NCBI RefSeq assembly: GCF_003628535.1
Contig: NZ_RBCI01000006.1
Coordinates: 1 to 64,000, forward strand
Reading direction: 5' to 3'
Length of the DNA: 64,000 nt
Source: Flavisolibacter nicotianae
Lineage (GTDB): Bacteria > Bacteroidota > Bacteroidia > Chitinophagales > Chitinophagaceae
Shown here piece by piece: positions 1 through 7,640 of the stretch. A program made the position numbers and the translations under genes. The notes beneath the pieces are model-generated. The model saw nothing but the letters and a program-made list of their open reading frames with translations, was not told where the DNA came from and did not search any database. Position 1 is the first letter of the stretch; the number at the start of each line of letters is the position of its first letter.

Positions 1-84
1 GCCTGCAACATTTTCATCGACTTTTTACTTGTGCCGGAAAAAGACCACCGCCGTGAGCTTTTAAATCACTTTATTCATGCGTAG
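1..84 (+). CDS. C-terminal tail of an unidentified gene (5' truncated by window edge)
   Basis: An open frame runs from base 1 to a TAG at 82-84 and encodes about 27 residues, ending in the pattern LLNHFIHA. It has the orientation of the following cassette genes and is followed by a cassette-type junction (GTT core at 121), so it is probably the end of the previous cassette gene. It is too short to assign a family. Confidence 0.45.
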   Translation, partial: ACNIFIDFLLVPEKDHRRELLNHFIHA

Positions 85-132
85 TTTTGGAAACTAACCG
101 TAGTTTTTAGACAAACTGACGTTGGCCGCAAC
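85..132 (+). repeat. putative attC-like cassette junction (weak)
   Basis: The sequence GTTGGCCGCAAC at 121-132 matches the right-hand junction seen after other genes of this array (GTTACGCGCAAC at 2420, GTTGGCTGCAAC at 3240). A small inverted repeat around AACTAAC/GTAGTTTTTAG lies to its left. The palindrome is short and poorly paired, so only the right core is convincing. Confidence 0.35.
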
Positions 133-154
133 GTATCCTAACGACAATATCGTA

Positions 155-943
155 ATGAAAAAACAAGACGTTCTAAGAATTGTTGCCTTATCATTAGTTC
201 TCAATGTTATTCTCATTTTGACTATCTGCTTTTTACTTGGTTCGGCATTCCAAGACCTCAAATCTTCGCCAGACTTTGTAATCAGTTGGCTGAATCGCAT
301 GGTCTTAATTGCTAGTATATCCACGGCTTTTGGATTTATTATAAGCCTCCTTCTTCCATTAATGTTGTACCATCCCAATAGGCTTAAAATTGCGATAGGC
401 AGTCAAATCGGCTCTTCTCTCATTTTATGGCTGCTTCTTTGCTGGGCTACCTTGAATGGTTTGCCACCAGACGAAAAACGAACGAGTGCAGAAATTGGAA
501 CCGGCGCTTCGACAAAAAATTTATCTTTGCAAAGCACATTGAATTTTCTGGTGAAAGATTTCGAGCACAATTATTTAACTGCAACAAGCGCAAACAGGCC
601 AAAAATTTATCATGCTACTGTTGCATCAGTTGATTCGATTTTGAAATATGTAGGCGCAAACGAGTTAGTGTATTCCTACAACGAAATTGAAAAGAGTGGT
701 AATTCAATAACATTTGGTAAATCGGGCGAATACTTATCAATACAATGTAAGCACGGTAATTACGTTGATGCTTCTAAGTATCTAGATATTGATTCAGTAG
801 GAAAATTTGTTTTGACGGGTGAAATCAGACTAGTTGAACCGACCGATGGTAAGCGTGCCAACTTGATTCTTTTTCGAACTCAAAGATTCCTCAATGAGAC
901 TGCGGCCAACAGTAGCTTTGCTAAAGTTGGGCTGATGAATTAA
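155..943 (+). CDS. hypothetical membrane protein with three N-terminal TM helices (cassette gene)
   Basis: A protein of 262 residues that I do not recognise. The frame opens at an upstream TTG (122), but that codon lies in the cassette junction, so the ATG at 155 is preferred. Three hydrophobic segments occupy roughly residues 7-30, 46-70 and 80-100. They are followed by a soluble region of about 150 residues with mixed alpha/beta character and no cysteine-rich or catalytic signature. It stands alone between two cassette junctions on the + strand, the typical layout of an integron cassette. Its 3' end may overlap the next attC-like site (904-988). Confidence 0.7.
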   Translation: MKKQDVLRIVALSLVLNVILILTICFLLGSAFQDLKSSPDFVISWLNRMVLIASISTAFGFIISLLLPLMLYHPNRLKIAIGSQIGSSLILWLLLCWATLNGLPPDEKRTSAEIGTGASTKNLSLQSTLNFLVKDFEHNYLTATSANRPKIYHATVASVDSILKYVGANELVYSYNEIEKSGNSITFGKSGEYLSIQCKHGNYVDASKYLDIDSVGKFVLTGEIRLVEPTDGKRANLILFRTQRFLNETAANSSFAKVGLMN

Positions 944-988
944 ATTTAAACACTCAATATCTATTCAGCATTTGTGCAATTGTTAAGC
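904..988 (+). repeat. putative attC-like site (moderate to weak)
   Basis: GGCCAAC at 904-910 and GTTAAGC at 982-988 fit the R'' (RYYYAAC) and R' (GTTRRRY) cores of integron attC sites. R' is a perfect match and R'' nearly so. The intervening arms share AACA..GC..GCT patterns as an imperfect palindrome. The left core lies inside the end of the preceding gene. The site is weaker than those at 2296, 3050 and 3713. Confidence 0.4.
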
Positions 989-1001
989 GGGCGAACAATA
1001 A

Positions 1002-1538
1002 ATGCCCAGCCTTTGCAAAGCTGATAAATGTTATGGGAAACCCAGTTCAAGATTTCTTATGGCAATGGGGAAATTTGACAAGACTGTACTTTCGATAAGT
1101 GACGACACGGGCCTGTTAGCACTTGTAAATGCAGAGAGATATATTTCCTTTGTTTGCTCTGACTGGAGCTTAGAACAACTACAGCAACGTTTTACAGAAC
1201 AGGCAGAAGCTAAAACAATTCTTATTTGGAGAACAGGCGGCGAGGGCTTTCACAAGGTTGCAATTCTGCCAGAGTCTACCAAGAGAGATGCTACAAAACA
1301 ATTTAGTGGCGAAATAGAAGTTACAAGCGGATGTCTACACCTAACCAATTATGAGGACTTGTCGATGGCGGCGCAGTTCGAGGACGAAACACTACCGGCT
1401 GCGCACAATAGTGATTTGCTAATCTCACTTCCTAATGCTCTTTACAATGTAACCGTTCGTCAACTGAATTACCGTGACGATGCAATTGAGGAAGAGGAAA
1501 AGATAGACTTTGAAATATGTCTGACCGCGCAATTCTAA
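1002..1538 (+). CDS. hypothetical protein (cassette gene)
   Basis: Up to 178 residues, not recognised. The ATG at 1002 lies 20 bases after the putative attC core. In-frame ATGs at 1059 and 1065 give a protein starting MAMGKFDKTV or MGKFDKTV, which may be the true start because the first 19 residues look non-native. The protein is acidic with no TM segment, and its C-terminal quarter is rich in beta-type residues. Size and composition resemble single-domain immunity or unknown proteins common in Bacteroidetes cassette arrays, but I see no diagnostic motif. Confidence 0.6.
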   Translation: MPSLCKADKCYGKPSSRFLMAMGKFDKTVLSISDDTGLLALVNAERYISFVCSDWSLEQLQQRFTEQAEAKTILIWRTGGEGFHKVAILPESTKRDATKQFSGEIEVTSGCLHLTNYEDLSMAAQFEDETLPAAHNSDLLISLPNALYNVTVRQLNYRDDAIEEEEKIDFEICLTAQF

Positions 1539-1687
1539 CGGGTATGCCCAAAACACAGGCTTTTGCCAATACAGGCAGAAGAATATGGCTTAAACTAAAG
1601 AATTACTATTTTGCTTCGGCAAATGAGCAAGGCGGTAGAATACAAAATACCTGTACTGGCTAAAGCCTCTGCCCATTACCAGCAAGG
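1533..1687 (+). repeat. attC-like site (imperfect palindrome)
   Basis: The left arm (AACACAGGCTTTTGCCAATA around 1552-1571) pairs with the right arm (CCTGTACTGGCTAAAGCCT around 1650-1668), about 16 of 19 positions. The outer end TTCTAAC (1533-1539) resembles an R'' core, while the right core is degenerate (CATTACC). A site of this length with a variable middle fits a long attC. It starts within the last codons of the preceding gene, as cassettes commonly do. Confidence 0.55.
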
Positions 1688-1707
1688 CTAAAGGCAGTCC
1701 TTTAACT

Positions 1708-2271
1708 ATGACATACGACTTTTACGCTGACCAGAGTGACAAACTCTCTATACTTAACTATATTTTCAATGAAACAGACCTGCAAGTCTATGATTTGGCT
1801 TCTCTTTACGGACAGCAAATCCGCCACTACAAAAGCTCCGATGAAATAGCAGCAAAGTTTGACCTTATTAACGGAGACAAATTTGCCGTGGCCTTTCAAC
1901 TTTGGACACCACGACACGGGAGCAAACCTATAATCAGAAAAGTTGACCTCGACCCAAAGCATTGTAATGGACACACCTTTCGGTATTCAACAGATGGTTT
2001 GGGAATGATACAATTGTATTTTGGCGGCGTAAAAAACGGCACGTTGTCGCTGTCACACATCGGACATTTTAGCGAGAAGGATGCAGCGAAATGGGAAGAA
2101 ACAAATAAACTCAATGGCAGTATAGAGGATTGGGACTGGAAAGAAGTGCAGGCAACATCAAAAAAGTTGAAACAATACGTTCGTAGTAAACTTGCTGTAC
2201 AGAAATTGGGAATTTTAGATATTTTACCTGGAGCAAGCAGACTGCAAGAGCTAGGAATAAAATTGCGGTAA
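1708..2271 (+). CDS. hypothetical protein (cassette gene)
   Basis: A soluble protein of 187 residues starting at ATG 1708, 21 bases beyond the preceding attC-like site. I do not recognise the family. Residues 1-70 look alpha/beta, the middle carries strand-rich segments (FAVAFQLW, GMIQLYFGGV), and the C-terminus is a basic helix (KKLKQYVRSKL). There are no membrane segments or catalytic signature. A lone + strand gene between two palindromic junctions supports its being a mobile cassette. Confidence 0.65.
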   Translation: MTYDFYADQSDKLSILNYIFNETDLQVYDLASLYGQQIRHYKSSDEIAAKFDLINGDKFAVAFQLWTPRHGSKPIIRKVDLDPKHCNGHTFRYSTDGLGMIQLYFGGVKNGTLSLSHIGHFSEKDAAKWEETNKLNGSIEDWDWKEVQATSKKLKQYVRSKLAVQKLGILDILPGASRLQELGIKLR

Positions 2272-2295
2272 ATATCAACTGACAAGAAGCCCTGC

Positions 2296-2426
2296 TGGTA
2301 ACATGGGCTTCAAAAATTACGGCTGAAAAACTATATTTAACCTGCAAACAAAAATTTGGCTGTAGTGCAAAGTTGAAGCAGCGTATATTCAAATGCCGCT
2401 ACTTCTTAAAGCCCCACACGTTACGC
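2296..2426 (+). repeat. attC site of a gene cassette
   Basis: The left arm 2296-2323 (TGGTAACATGGGCTTC...TTACGGC) and right arm 2395-2426 (GCCGCTA...AAAGCCCCACACGTTACGC) are reverse complements with bulges. The outer cores are TGGTAAC and GTTACGC. The site is 131 bp long and is followed by GCAAC. Size, asymmetry and core positions match integron attC sites. The next gene starts only nine bases later. Confidence 0.7.
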
Positions 2427-2434
2427 GCAACTGA

Positions 2435-3046
2435 ATGAAAAATTCCGGCACTATAATATGGAAGGATGAAACAGTCGGCACGGTAACGAATATCATATCC
2501 GACATGTGGTATCTGGATGCCGATTGGATACCCAATCATTCTGACGCCTGCGCAAAGTTTATAGAATTTGCTTCCAAGTTAAAAGGAGAAGATGTTATAA
2601 AGGAGCCGTCAAATGGTGTTGTTGCACGCTTACAATACAATGAAGCTTTCGCAAGTGCTCACTACGTTTTGATTTTATCGGTTGACAATTCCAAAATCTT
2701 CATGCGCAGCATCAGCGACGAAGTCGCCGACTATGCAGACAGACAACTTTTAAAACCTTGGCAACCGACGGATAATCCTTCTTTTTATGAAACGGAACTC
2801 AAAAACGAAGTCAGCTTTTTTCACCCTCTTTACTGGAAAAGAGTTCGGGCAATCGCCAACCGCACAGACCGTGACGACGTTCTTTTTGAGTTGCTCGATG
2901 AAAAGTCAAAATATGCGGTCGTACACCTGACTTGGAGAAAAGAAAGTTTAAGAAAGTGGCCAACGACACATTTCTACAAAGATTGGCAAGAAGTTTTCGT
3001 AAAATGCATAGTGGAAGACCATAAAGAATGGAAGGCTGACCCGTAA
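2435..3046 (+). CDS. hypothetical protein (cassette gene)
   Basis: A soluble protein of 203 residues, not recognised. The ATG lies nine bases beyond the attC core. The N-terminal 50 residues contain an Asp/Trp-rich patch (SDMWYLDADW). The C-terminal third (DVLFELLDEKSKYAVVHLTW) resembles a small helical/strand module often seen as a tail domain in unrelated Bacteroidetes cassette proteins; that resemblance is from memory and untested. The stop codon sits four bases before the next R'' core, so gene and recombination site are tightly packed. Confidence 0.65.
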   Translation: MKNSGTIIWKDETVGTVTNIISDMWYLDADWIPNHSDACAKFIEFASKLKGEDVIKEPSNGVVARLQYNEAFASAHYVLILSVDNSKIFMRSISDEVADYADRQLLKPWQPTDNPSFYETELKNEVSFFHPLYWKRVRAIANRTDRDDVLFELLDEKSKYAVVHLTWRKESLRKWPTTHFYKDWQEVFVKCIVEDHKEWKADP

Positions 3047-3049
3047 TGC

Positions 3050-3246
3050 GCCTAACATTAGGCTTGGCGTTATGTCGGTGGACTGAACGCAGGTGCTCGA
3101 CTTCACCTATCTATCAGCTTCAGTCCCAGCGTTACGAACAACGCCAAACTTTAGTTCTTGAAATCAACTTTTGTACATTTATCAGTAACAGTCTGGGCTG
3201 ACGTTTTTCAAAATCCGCCACAAACGCCAAGCCTTTTCCGTTGGCT
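3050..3246 (+). repeat. attC site of a gene cassette (best match)
   Basis: GCCTAAC at 3050-3056 is an exact RYYYAAC R'' core. The left arm continues ATTAGGCTTGGCGTTATGTCGG. The right arm before GTTGGCT (3240-3246) contains CCGCCACAAACGCCAAGCCT, with a 12-base perfect complement to AGGCTTGGCGTT. At 197 bp it is longer than usual and holds a second, internal palindromic segment, perhaps two sites fused by a lost cassette. Confidence 0.7.
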
Positions 3247-3283
3247 GCAACTTGGTCGTATAGAATACAAACATCTTTAAGAA

Positions 3284-3706
3284 ATGACTGACTTACCCTA
3301 CTTGTTTCCGTTCTTTTTTATCGGCATGTTTGTTTTTGTCCTATTCTTTCTCTCTAAAAAGGGTTGGTCAGATTTGGCGAAGGAATACCAATTTGACAAT
3401 ACATTTGAAGGTGAACGTGTAGGAGTTATTTCAGCAGCTATAAACGGTGTAAACTACAACAACTGCCTCTTATTGAAGTATAACGATGAGGGTTTCTATT
3501 TACGGCCAGTTTTCATCTTCCGCCTCTTTCACAAGCCGCTGTTCATTCCCTGGAAAGCAATCAGAGACATTCGAGACAAAAAGATACTTTTTGTACAACT
3601 GAAAGAACTGGTGATTGGTAAGCCGACAATAGCTATTATGCAAATCCGAAAAACTGCGTTTTCTAAGATTGAGAGAATAGCGATTTTAAAGGCACATACG
3701 AAATAG
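3284..3706 (+). CDS. small membrane-anchored protein with a PH-like soluble domain (cassette gene)
   Basis: A protein of 140 residues. One N-terminal TM helix spans residues 5-24. It is followed by a strand-rich domain with the pattern PLFIPWKAIRDI around residues 84-95, which resembles the core of small bacterial PH-like (photosystem-assembly/YdbT-type) domains. That domain call is an inference from pattern only. The gene sits alone between two strong attC sites. Confidence 0.6.
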   Translation: MTDLPYLFPFFFIGMFVFVLFFLSKKGWSDLAKEYQFDNTFEGERVGVISAAINGVNYNNCLLLKYNDEGFYLRPVFIFRLFHKPLFIPWKAIRDIRDKKILFVQLKELVIGKPTIAIMQIRKTAFSKIERIAILKAHTK

Positions 3707-3712
3707 CGATGC

Positions 3713-3847
3713 GCACAACACAGGCTTTCCCAAAATACAGGCGGCAGTCCAGGTGCCGAACAAGCCAATTCTATTTAACTTTAACTTAATCGTGAGGCTG
3801 AAGAAACACAGAATGCCTGTACTTCGGAAAGTCTCGTTACGTTAGCG
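3713..3847 (+). repeat. attC site of a gene cassette
   Basis: GCACAAC (3713-3719) and GTTAGCG (3841-3847) are the outer cores. The arms ACAGGCTTTCCCAAAATACAGGC and GCCTGTACTTCGGAAAGTCT pair with bulges. The left arm is also very similar in sequence to that of the site at 1533, so the two share ancestry. Length is 135 bp, followed by a GCGAATTGC junction. Confidence 0.65.
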
Positions 3848-3915
3848 GCGAATTGCACACCTCCCATAGATTACATCCCTTTATGGAAAAAGTACAAAAA
3901 ACCTAGAAAAATAGA

Positions 3916-4338
3916 ATGAAAGAGCGGCTTGGGGTATAGCGACCAATTCTTTTATTCGTTGTCATTGGCTTCATAGTCTGCATTTTCGTTTCCGAGAGTG
4001 CCTACACAACTGACCAATTTAGCGCATTACAAGGAAAAGAACCCACAATCAAAGTTGAATTGACTGTAACATCGGATGCTGGCGTGAACAAGGTTGTGTT
4101 GACTGATCGAAAACTATTGGACAGTATCGATAGCGCTTTTAAAACAGCACAGCAGCAAGATATTCAAAAGGGCGGTGCCTTCGAGAAATTAGCAAATGTT
4201 ACCGTTTATAAAGGCAGCAAAAGGTTAGAGGTCTATATCGCATTTTCAATCTATGATGGTTGGTTTATAGAGGTGGGAAACGAGATGCTCATTAGCGACC
4301 ATATGTTTGCTTTGGTGAAGCGTTATGAGAACCAGTAG
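3916..4338 (+). pseudogene. membrane-anchored cassette protein interrupted by an in-frame TAG
   Basis: From ATG 3916 the frame reads MKERLGV, then TAG (3937-3939), and continues in the same frame to the stop at 4336-4338. The part after the TAG begins RPILLFVVIGFIVCIFVSES, a clear N-terminal TM helix. About 110 soluble residues follow, with a helix-strand pattern (KLLDSIDSAF...GWFIEVGNEM). The TM helix and soluble domain are intact, so one base change (for example CAG or TGG to TAG) explains the break. A shorter product could start at TTG 4060 but would lack the anchor. Family unknown. Confidence 0.55.
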
Positions 4339-4352
4339 CAGAGAAACAGCGC

Positions 4353-4465
4353 CGTTAACAGGCACTTGTCAAAAAAGCGGCTGGACGAATTGATTTGAGG
4401 CTGACGAATAAATTGTAAACGCAATATCTTTAATTGGCGCTTGTGCCCAATGCCTTCGGTTGGGG
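4353..4465 (+). repeat. putative attC-like junction (weak)
   Basis: CGTTAAC at 4353-4359 followed by AGGCACTTGTC pairs loosely with GGCGCTTGTGCCC at 4436-4448. A GTTGGGG core follows at 4459-4465. Pairing is poor, so this is included mainly because it occupies the position where the array demands a junction. Confidence 0.3.
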
Positions 4466-5052
4466 TAGGCTCTTGGCATAATAGGGAGATAAAAAATATT
4501 GCAGTGACTCTTGACACAGCCGAATACCACCAGTACATAAGTACGCACCTCGGACTGTTGTACTTTGTAGGGATCAGGGAACACGTTATTCCTGCAACGG
4601 TGAGTTTTATGGATTTTCTCGACTACCATTCCGACCGAAAGTTTCGCTGTCGAGAAGCCTTTTACCGCAATATGGGAGAGCTATTGGATGTTTACATCAA
4701 GGAAAACAAGGGGAGGCTCTCAGCAGCTGACCTGCAGATTCTCAATAACTTTCGCAGGAGCATCCAAGGCGATTTCGTCATCCTGAAGTGCTTGAGCAAG
4801 CACGCGATCTTTATGGACACAAGTAGCAGCTCCTTTTATGCGGTGAAAGCCTTGGCAGACCCCTTCCCGGTCTTTTTCAGGACCTTTCCGGCTATGTGCA
4901 GGACCACGCTTTTTCCATACGGAAACAAGATCATATACGATGGCTTTCTTGAGCCGTACGACATCCTGTTGGGCCCAAGAATTAAAAGAAGCCTGGAAGA
5001 TGATTATAGGAAAGCCAGGGCCAATAAAGCCATTATCACCGAGATCATCTGA
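4450..5052 (+). CDS. hypothetical protein (cassette gene)
   Basis: About 200 residues, not recognised. The frame is open from TTG 4441. The ATG at 4450 is used here, but the first 15-20 residues overlap the junction, and a GTG near 4502 after AGGGAGATAAAAA is a plausible true start. The protein is soluble, with an N-terminal helical half containing an aromatic/charged FLDYHSDRKFRCREAFYRNM stretch. The C-terminal half is richer in strands and Phe/Pro (DPFPVFFRTFPAMCRTTLFP). There is no obvious catalytic set. Confidence 0.6.
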   Translation: MPSVGVGSWHNREIKNIAVTLDTAEYHQYISTHLGLLYFVGIREHVIPATVSFMDFLDYHSDRKFRCREAFYRNMGELLDVYIKENKGRLSAADLQILNNFRRSIQGDFVILKCLSKHAIFMDTSSSSFYAVKALADPFPVFFRTFPAMCRTTLFPYGNKIIYDGFLEPYDILLGPRIKRSLEDDYRKARANKAIITEII

Positions 5053-5060
5053 GCGACTGC

Positions 5061-5140
5061 CATTAACAGTTTCTTACCGAAAAAACTGGCTGAACGAACC
5101 ACCATACGGCTGGCAAAAAATCGGTAAAAAGTCTAATTTT
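5061..5140 (+). repeat. putative attC-like junction (weak)
   Basis: CATTAAC (5061-5067) followed by AGTTTCTTACCGA (5068-5080) is complementary to TCGGTAAAAAGTC (5121-5133), with two mismatches. The right core (TCTAATT) is degenerate. A separate GC-rich hairpin (GCCGCTCCTTCGGCCAGCGG) follows near 5163-5182, before the next gene. Confidence 0.3.
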
Positions 5141-5215
5141 ATAGAGCAATGAAGCTGCCGGCGCCGCTCCTTCGGCCAGCGGAAGCCGCCAGGAAAAAGC
5201 AAAACCGACATTCTT

Positions 5216-5638
5216 ATGACCCAGATTCCACAAGAGACGGTCCAGGAAATTGCCGACCACCTGGGTATGGGCTTCCGGGTTTTTCTTCACCGCGAGACAT
5301 GGGAATTGGTCACTTATCCCAACGAGGACAAGAGCGCAAGTTTTGAACCCTCCATGTGGAAAAAGGAAATCAAGGCTGTCAGAAAAGAAAGGGATAAATA
5401 CCATGAAATTGAGGGGATGGAGCCACATGACTCCTTTCGGATAATGGAAGATTTTATTGCCACGGTCAATGACCTGCCACTAAAGGACAGGCTTTTAAGG
5501 GCCATTGAGCAAAAAAAGTTCTTTGCGCACTTCAAAGGGCACATCGATCACTCAAGCGTTTACCGGGAGAGGTGGTTCCAGTTCCGGGACCAAAAAATGA
5601 TGGTGTGGGTCCAAGAGCAACTGGGACGGCTTGCTTAG
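5216..5638 (+). CDS. UPF0158 family protein (cassette gene)
   Basis: A protein of 140 residues. The C-terminal half carries the UPF0158 pattern: a RIMEDFIATVNDLPLKDRL helix, KKFFAHFKGHI, then the ERWFQFRD motif near the end. UPF0158 proteins are small, soluble and of unknown function. It is the last + strand gene of the array. Its stop at 5638 lies one base from the stop of the convergent coupling-protein gene, and no attC site follows, so the cassette appears cut by or fused to the conjugative element. Confidence 0.7.
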   Translation: MTQIPQETVQEIADHLGMGFRVFLHRETWELVTYPNEDKSASFEPSMWKKEIKAVRKERDKYHEIEGMEPHDSFRIMEDFIATVNDLPLKDRLLRAIEQKKFFAHFKGHIDHSSVYRERWFQFRDQKMMVWVQEQLGRLA

Positions 5639-5639
5639 G

Positions 5640-7628
5640 CTATTCTCCTTTTTTAATAATCAGATGCGTCAATCCCGGATCGCTTAGCAATCGCTCCATC
5701 TGCGACTGCACCAGATCCGCTACATCCTGTTTGATCTGCAAATAATTCCGCTGAACGATGGCACTATCCAGCTTCTTGAATACAGGGATCTCTTTATAAT
5801 TCTCTTGTTCCTTTTTTAAACTTCTATGGTCGTTCAAGATTTCACAATGAAAGGCTTTTAGTTCTATTTTTTGCTCCGGATTGTCTGCCACCATCCCTAC
5901 GAACTCACCGGATGAAAGGGCTGCAATGCTGGAGGGTGGGATAGCGGCTTCCAGTTGTTTGGAATGGCTAATGGATGTATCGGCACTGTTGATGGAAAAG
6001 CTGGACCGGTCCTGCATGATTTTGCCAAATCGTTCGGAGAGTTGCCTGGCGGTATCACCGGTTACCTGCCCGCTGATGATGTTGCCGGTGATGTTCAGGA
6101 TCACGTCTGCCTGCTCTCGGCCATAGTCTTTCCGGAGCTGGCTAAAGTCCTGAACACCCAGTGTTGTTGCCACTTTATTACTCCGTGCCGTGGCAACCAG
6201 GCTGTCCATGCCACTTAGGTAAATGGTGGGGAATTCATCGAAAATCAGGCTGCTTTTCTGCATGCCTCTTTGGTTTACCAATTTAACCAGCCGATTGACA
6301 TACAGGGAAATGACAGCGCCATATATTCCGATTTTCTGTGGGTTGTTTCCCATGCAAAGGATTTTCGGGGCGTCAGGGTTATTGATGTCTAGGGTAAAAT
6401 CACTACCGGACAAGACATAATACAACTGGGGTGAGGAAAGCCGGGCCATGGCCACTTTTGCTGCCGCAATTTGCCCTTCCAACTGCTCCATGGCATCATT
6501 CAGGTAAGCAGTGATAAAGGGGTTGATCAGTACCTCAATCTCCTTTTCGGTGCGGAGCACTGAAAAAAGTGTATCGTAGTCCACCTGCATAAGTTCAATT
6601 ACATGCGGCAGCGTACAGAATTCCCCGTTACGGTACCGGCGCAAAAACCAGATCACGGCACAAAGGAAATTGATCGGCGATTCGACAAAAAAATCACCTT
6701 GCCGCTTGATCCACTCCCGGTTGAGCCCCACGAGGATCGTCCTGGCGGATTCGGCTGCATTGATAATGTCAGACATGGTGGATGGTTCCAACGGATTGCA
6801 GCGGTGGCTCCGGCTTAGATCGTCAAAGTTGATGACATAGAAGTCTGGTGCAACTGGGTAGAGGGGCTTGTGTTTTAAGTAGGTGTTGTAGGCAATGCAG
6901 GATAGATCTGAAAACTTGAAGTCATAAACAAACAGGGTGAATCCTTTTCTTATGTGCTGGGTAATAACATGGCGGATGACAAAGTAAGACTTGCCTGACC
7001 CGGGTGAGCCCAGGACCAGCAAGCCCCGGAAGGGATTTATGATGTTGATCCAGCTCCGGCGCCACTTGCCCCTTAGGTTATAACGAGCCGGCAGGTTGAT
7101 GGAAAACTCGTTTTCAATGAGCCGCTCTTCCTGTGTAAACCTCTCCGCCTCCTTATTGAAAACGTCCCTGGGGCTGAGCTTTCCCTTAATAACACGGGAC
7201 AAAAGGGTGCCTCCTGTCAGCATCAGAATAAAGCCAATCGTTGTTACAACCATATAGCATACAGTAGCTGTTCCAGGAGCTGAAATGGATTTTAAACACA
7301 AATGGCTACTGAAATAAAGCAACAGGCCAGCAGCGATACAGGAGCCCCCTTTTTTGTGGTTTACCTTCTCGTTCTTCCTTCCTTTGGCACCCAATAAGGA
7401 GATACCAAGAAAGGCAATTGCTATCAGTTTAGACGTGTAAAACCGGTTGAACAAACCTGTCCTTTGAATATTCTGGAGTACTCTATCCGTTAGGGCGGCT
7501 GTCAATTGCCACTGCGCAAAAGCGCTGTAGCAGTAATAATAAAAATGTAAGGCCAGTAACACGATGCCCATCAGCCGGGTCATGTCCAAGATCTTGCGCA
7601 AGCCATGCTCGTTTTCGCCGGTATGCAT
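5640..7628 (-). CDS. type IV coupling protein, TraG/VirD4-like (Bacteroidetes MobC type)
   Basis: A 662-residue inner-membrane ATPase that delivers the relaxase-DNA complex to the mating channel. Four N-terminal hydrophobic segments (about residues 19-38, 67-80, 96-112, 121-143) precede the cytoplasmic ATPase. Walker A is GSPGSGKS at 207-214. Walker B is SLIFDEFPT in the second half, with a TraG/D-type VATARSNKV segment just after. It lies 12 bases downstream of the relaxase in the same leftward unit, the usual MobA-MobB-T4CP order of Bacteroidetes mobilisable and conjugative elements. Length is normal for the family. Confidence 0.9.
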   Translation of the reverse strand: MHTGENEHGLRKILDMTRLMGIVLLALHFYYYCYSAFAQWQLTAALTDRVLQNIQRTGLFNRFYTSKLIAIAFLGISLLGAKGRKNEKVNHKKGGSCIAAGLLLYFSSHLCLKSISAPGTATVCYMVVTTIGFILMLTGGTLLSRVIKGKLSPRDVFNKEAERFTQEERLIENEFSINLPARYNLRGKWRRSWINIINPFRGLLVLGSPGSGKSYFVIRHVITQHIRKGFTLFVYDFKFSDLSCIAYNTYLKHKPLYPVAPDFYVINFDDLSRSHRCNPLEPSTMSDIINAAESARTILVGLNREWIKRQGDFFVESPINFLCAVIWFLRRYRNGEFCTLPHVIELMQVDYDTLFSVLRTEKEIEVLINPFITAYLNDAMEQLEGQIAAAKVAMARLSSPQLYYVLSGSDFTLDINNPDAPKILCMGNNPQKIGIYGAVISLYVNRLVKLVNQRGMQKSSLIFDEFPTIYLSGMDSLVATARSNKVATTLGVQDFSQLRKDYGREQADVILNITGNIISGQVTGDTARQLSERFGKIMQDRSSFSINSADTSISHSKQLEAAIPPSSIAALSSGEFVGMVADNPEQKIELKAFHCEILNDHRSLKKEQENYKEIPVFKKLDSAIVQRNYLQIKQDVADLVQSQMERLLSDPGLTHLIIKKGE

Positions 7629-7640
7629 AGGTGTCCAATT

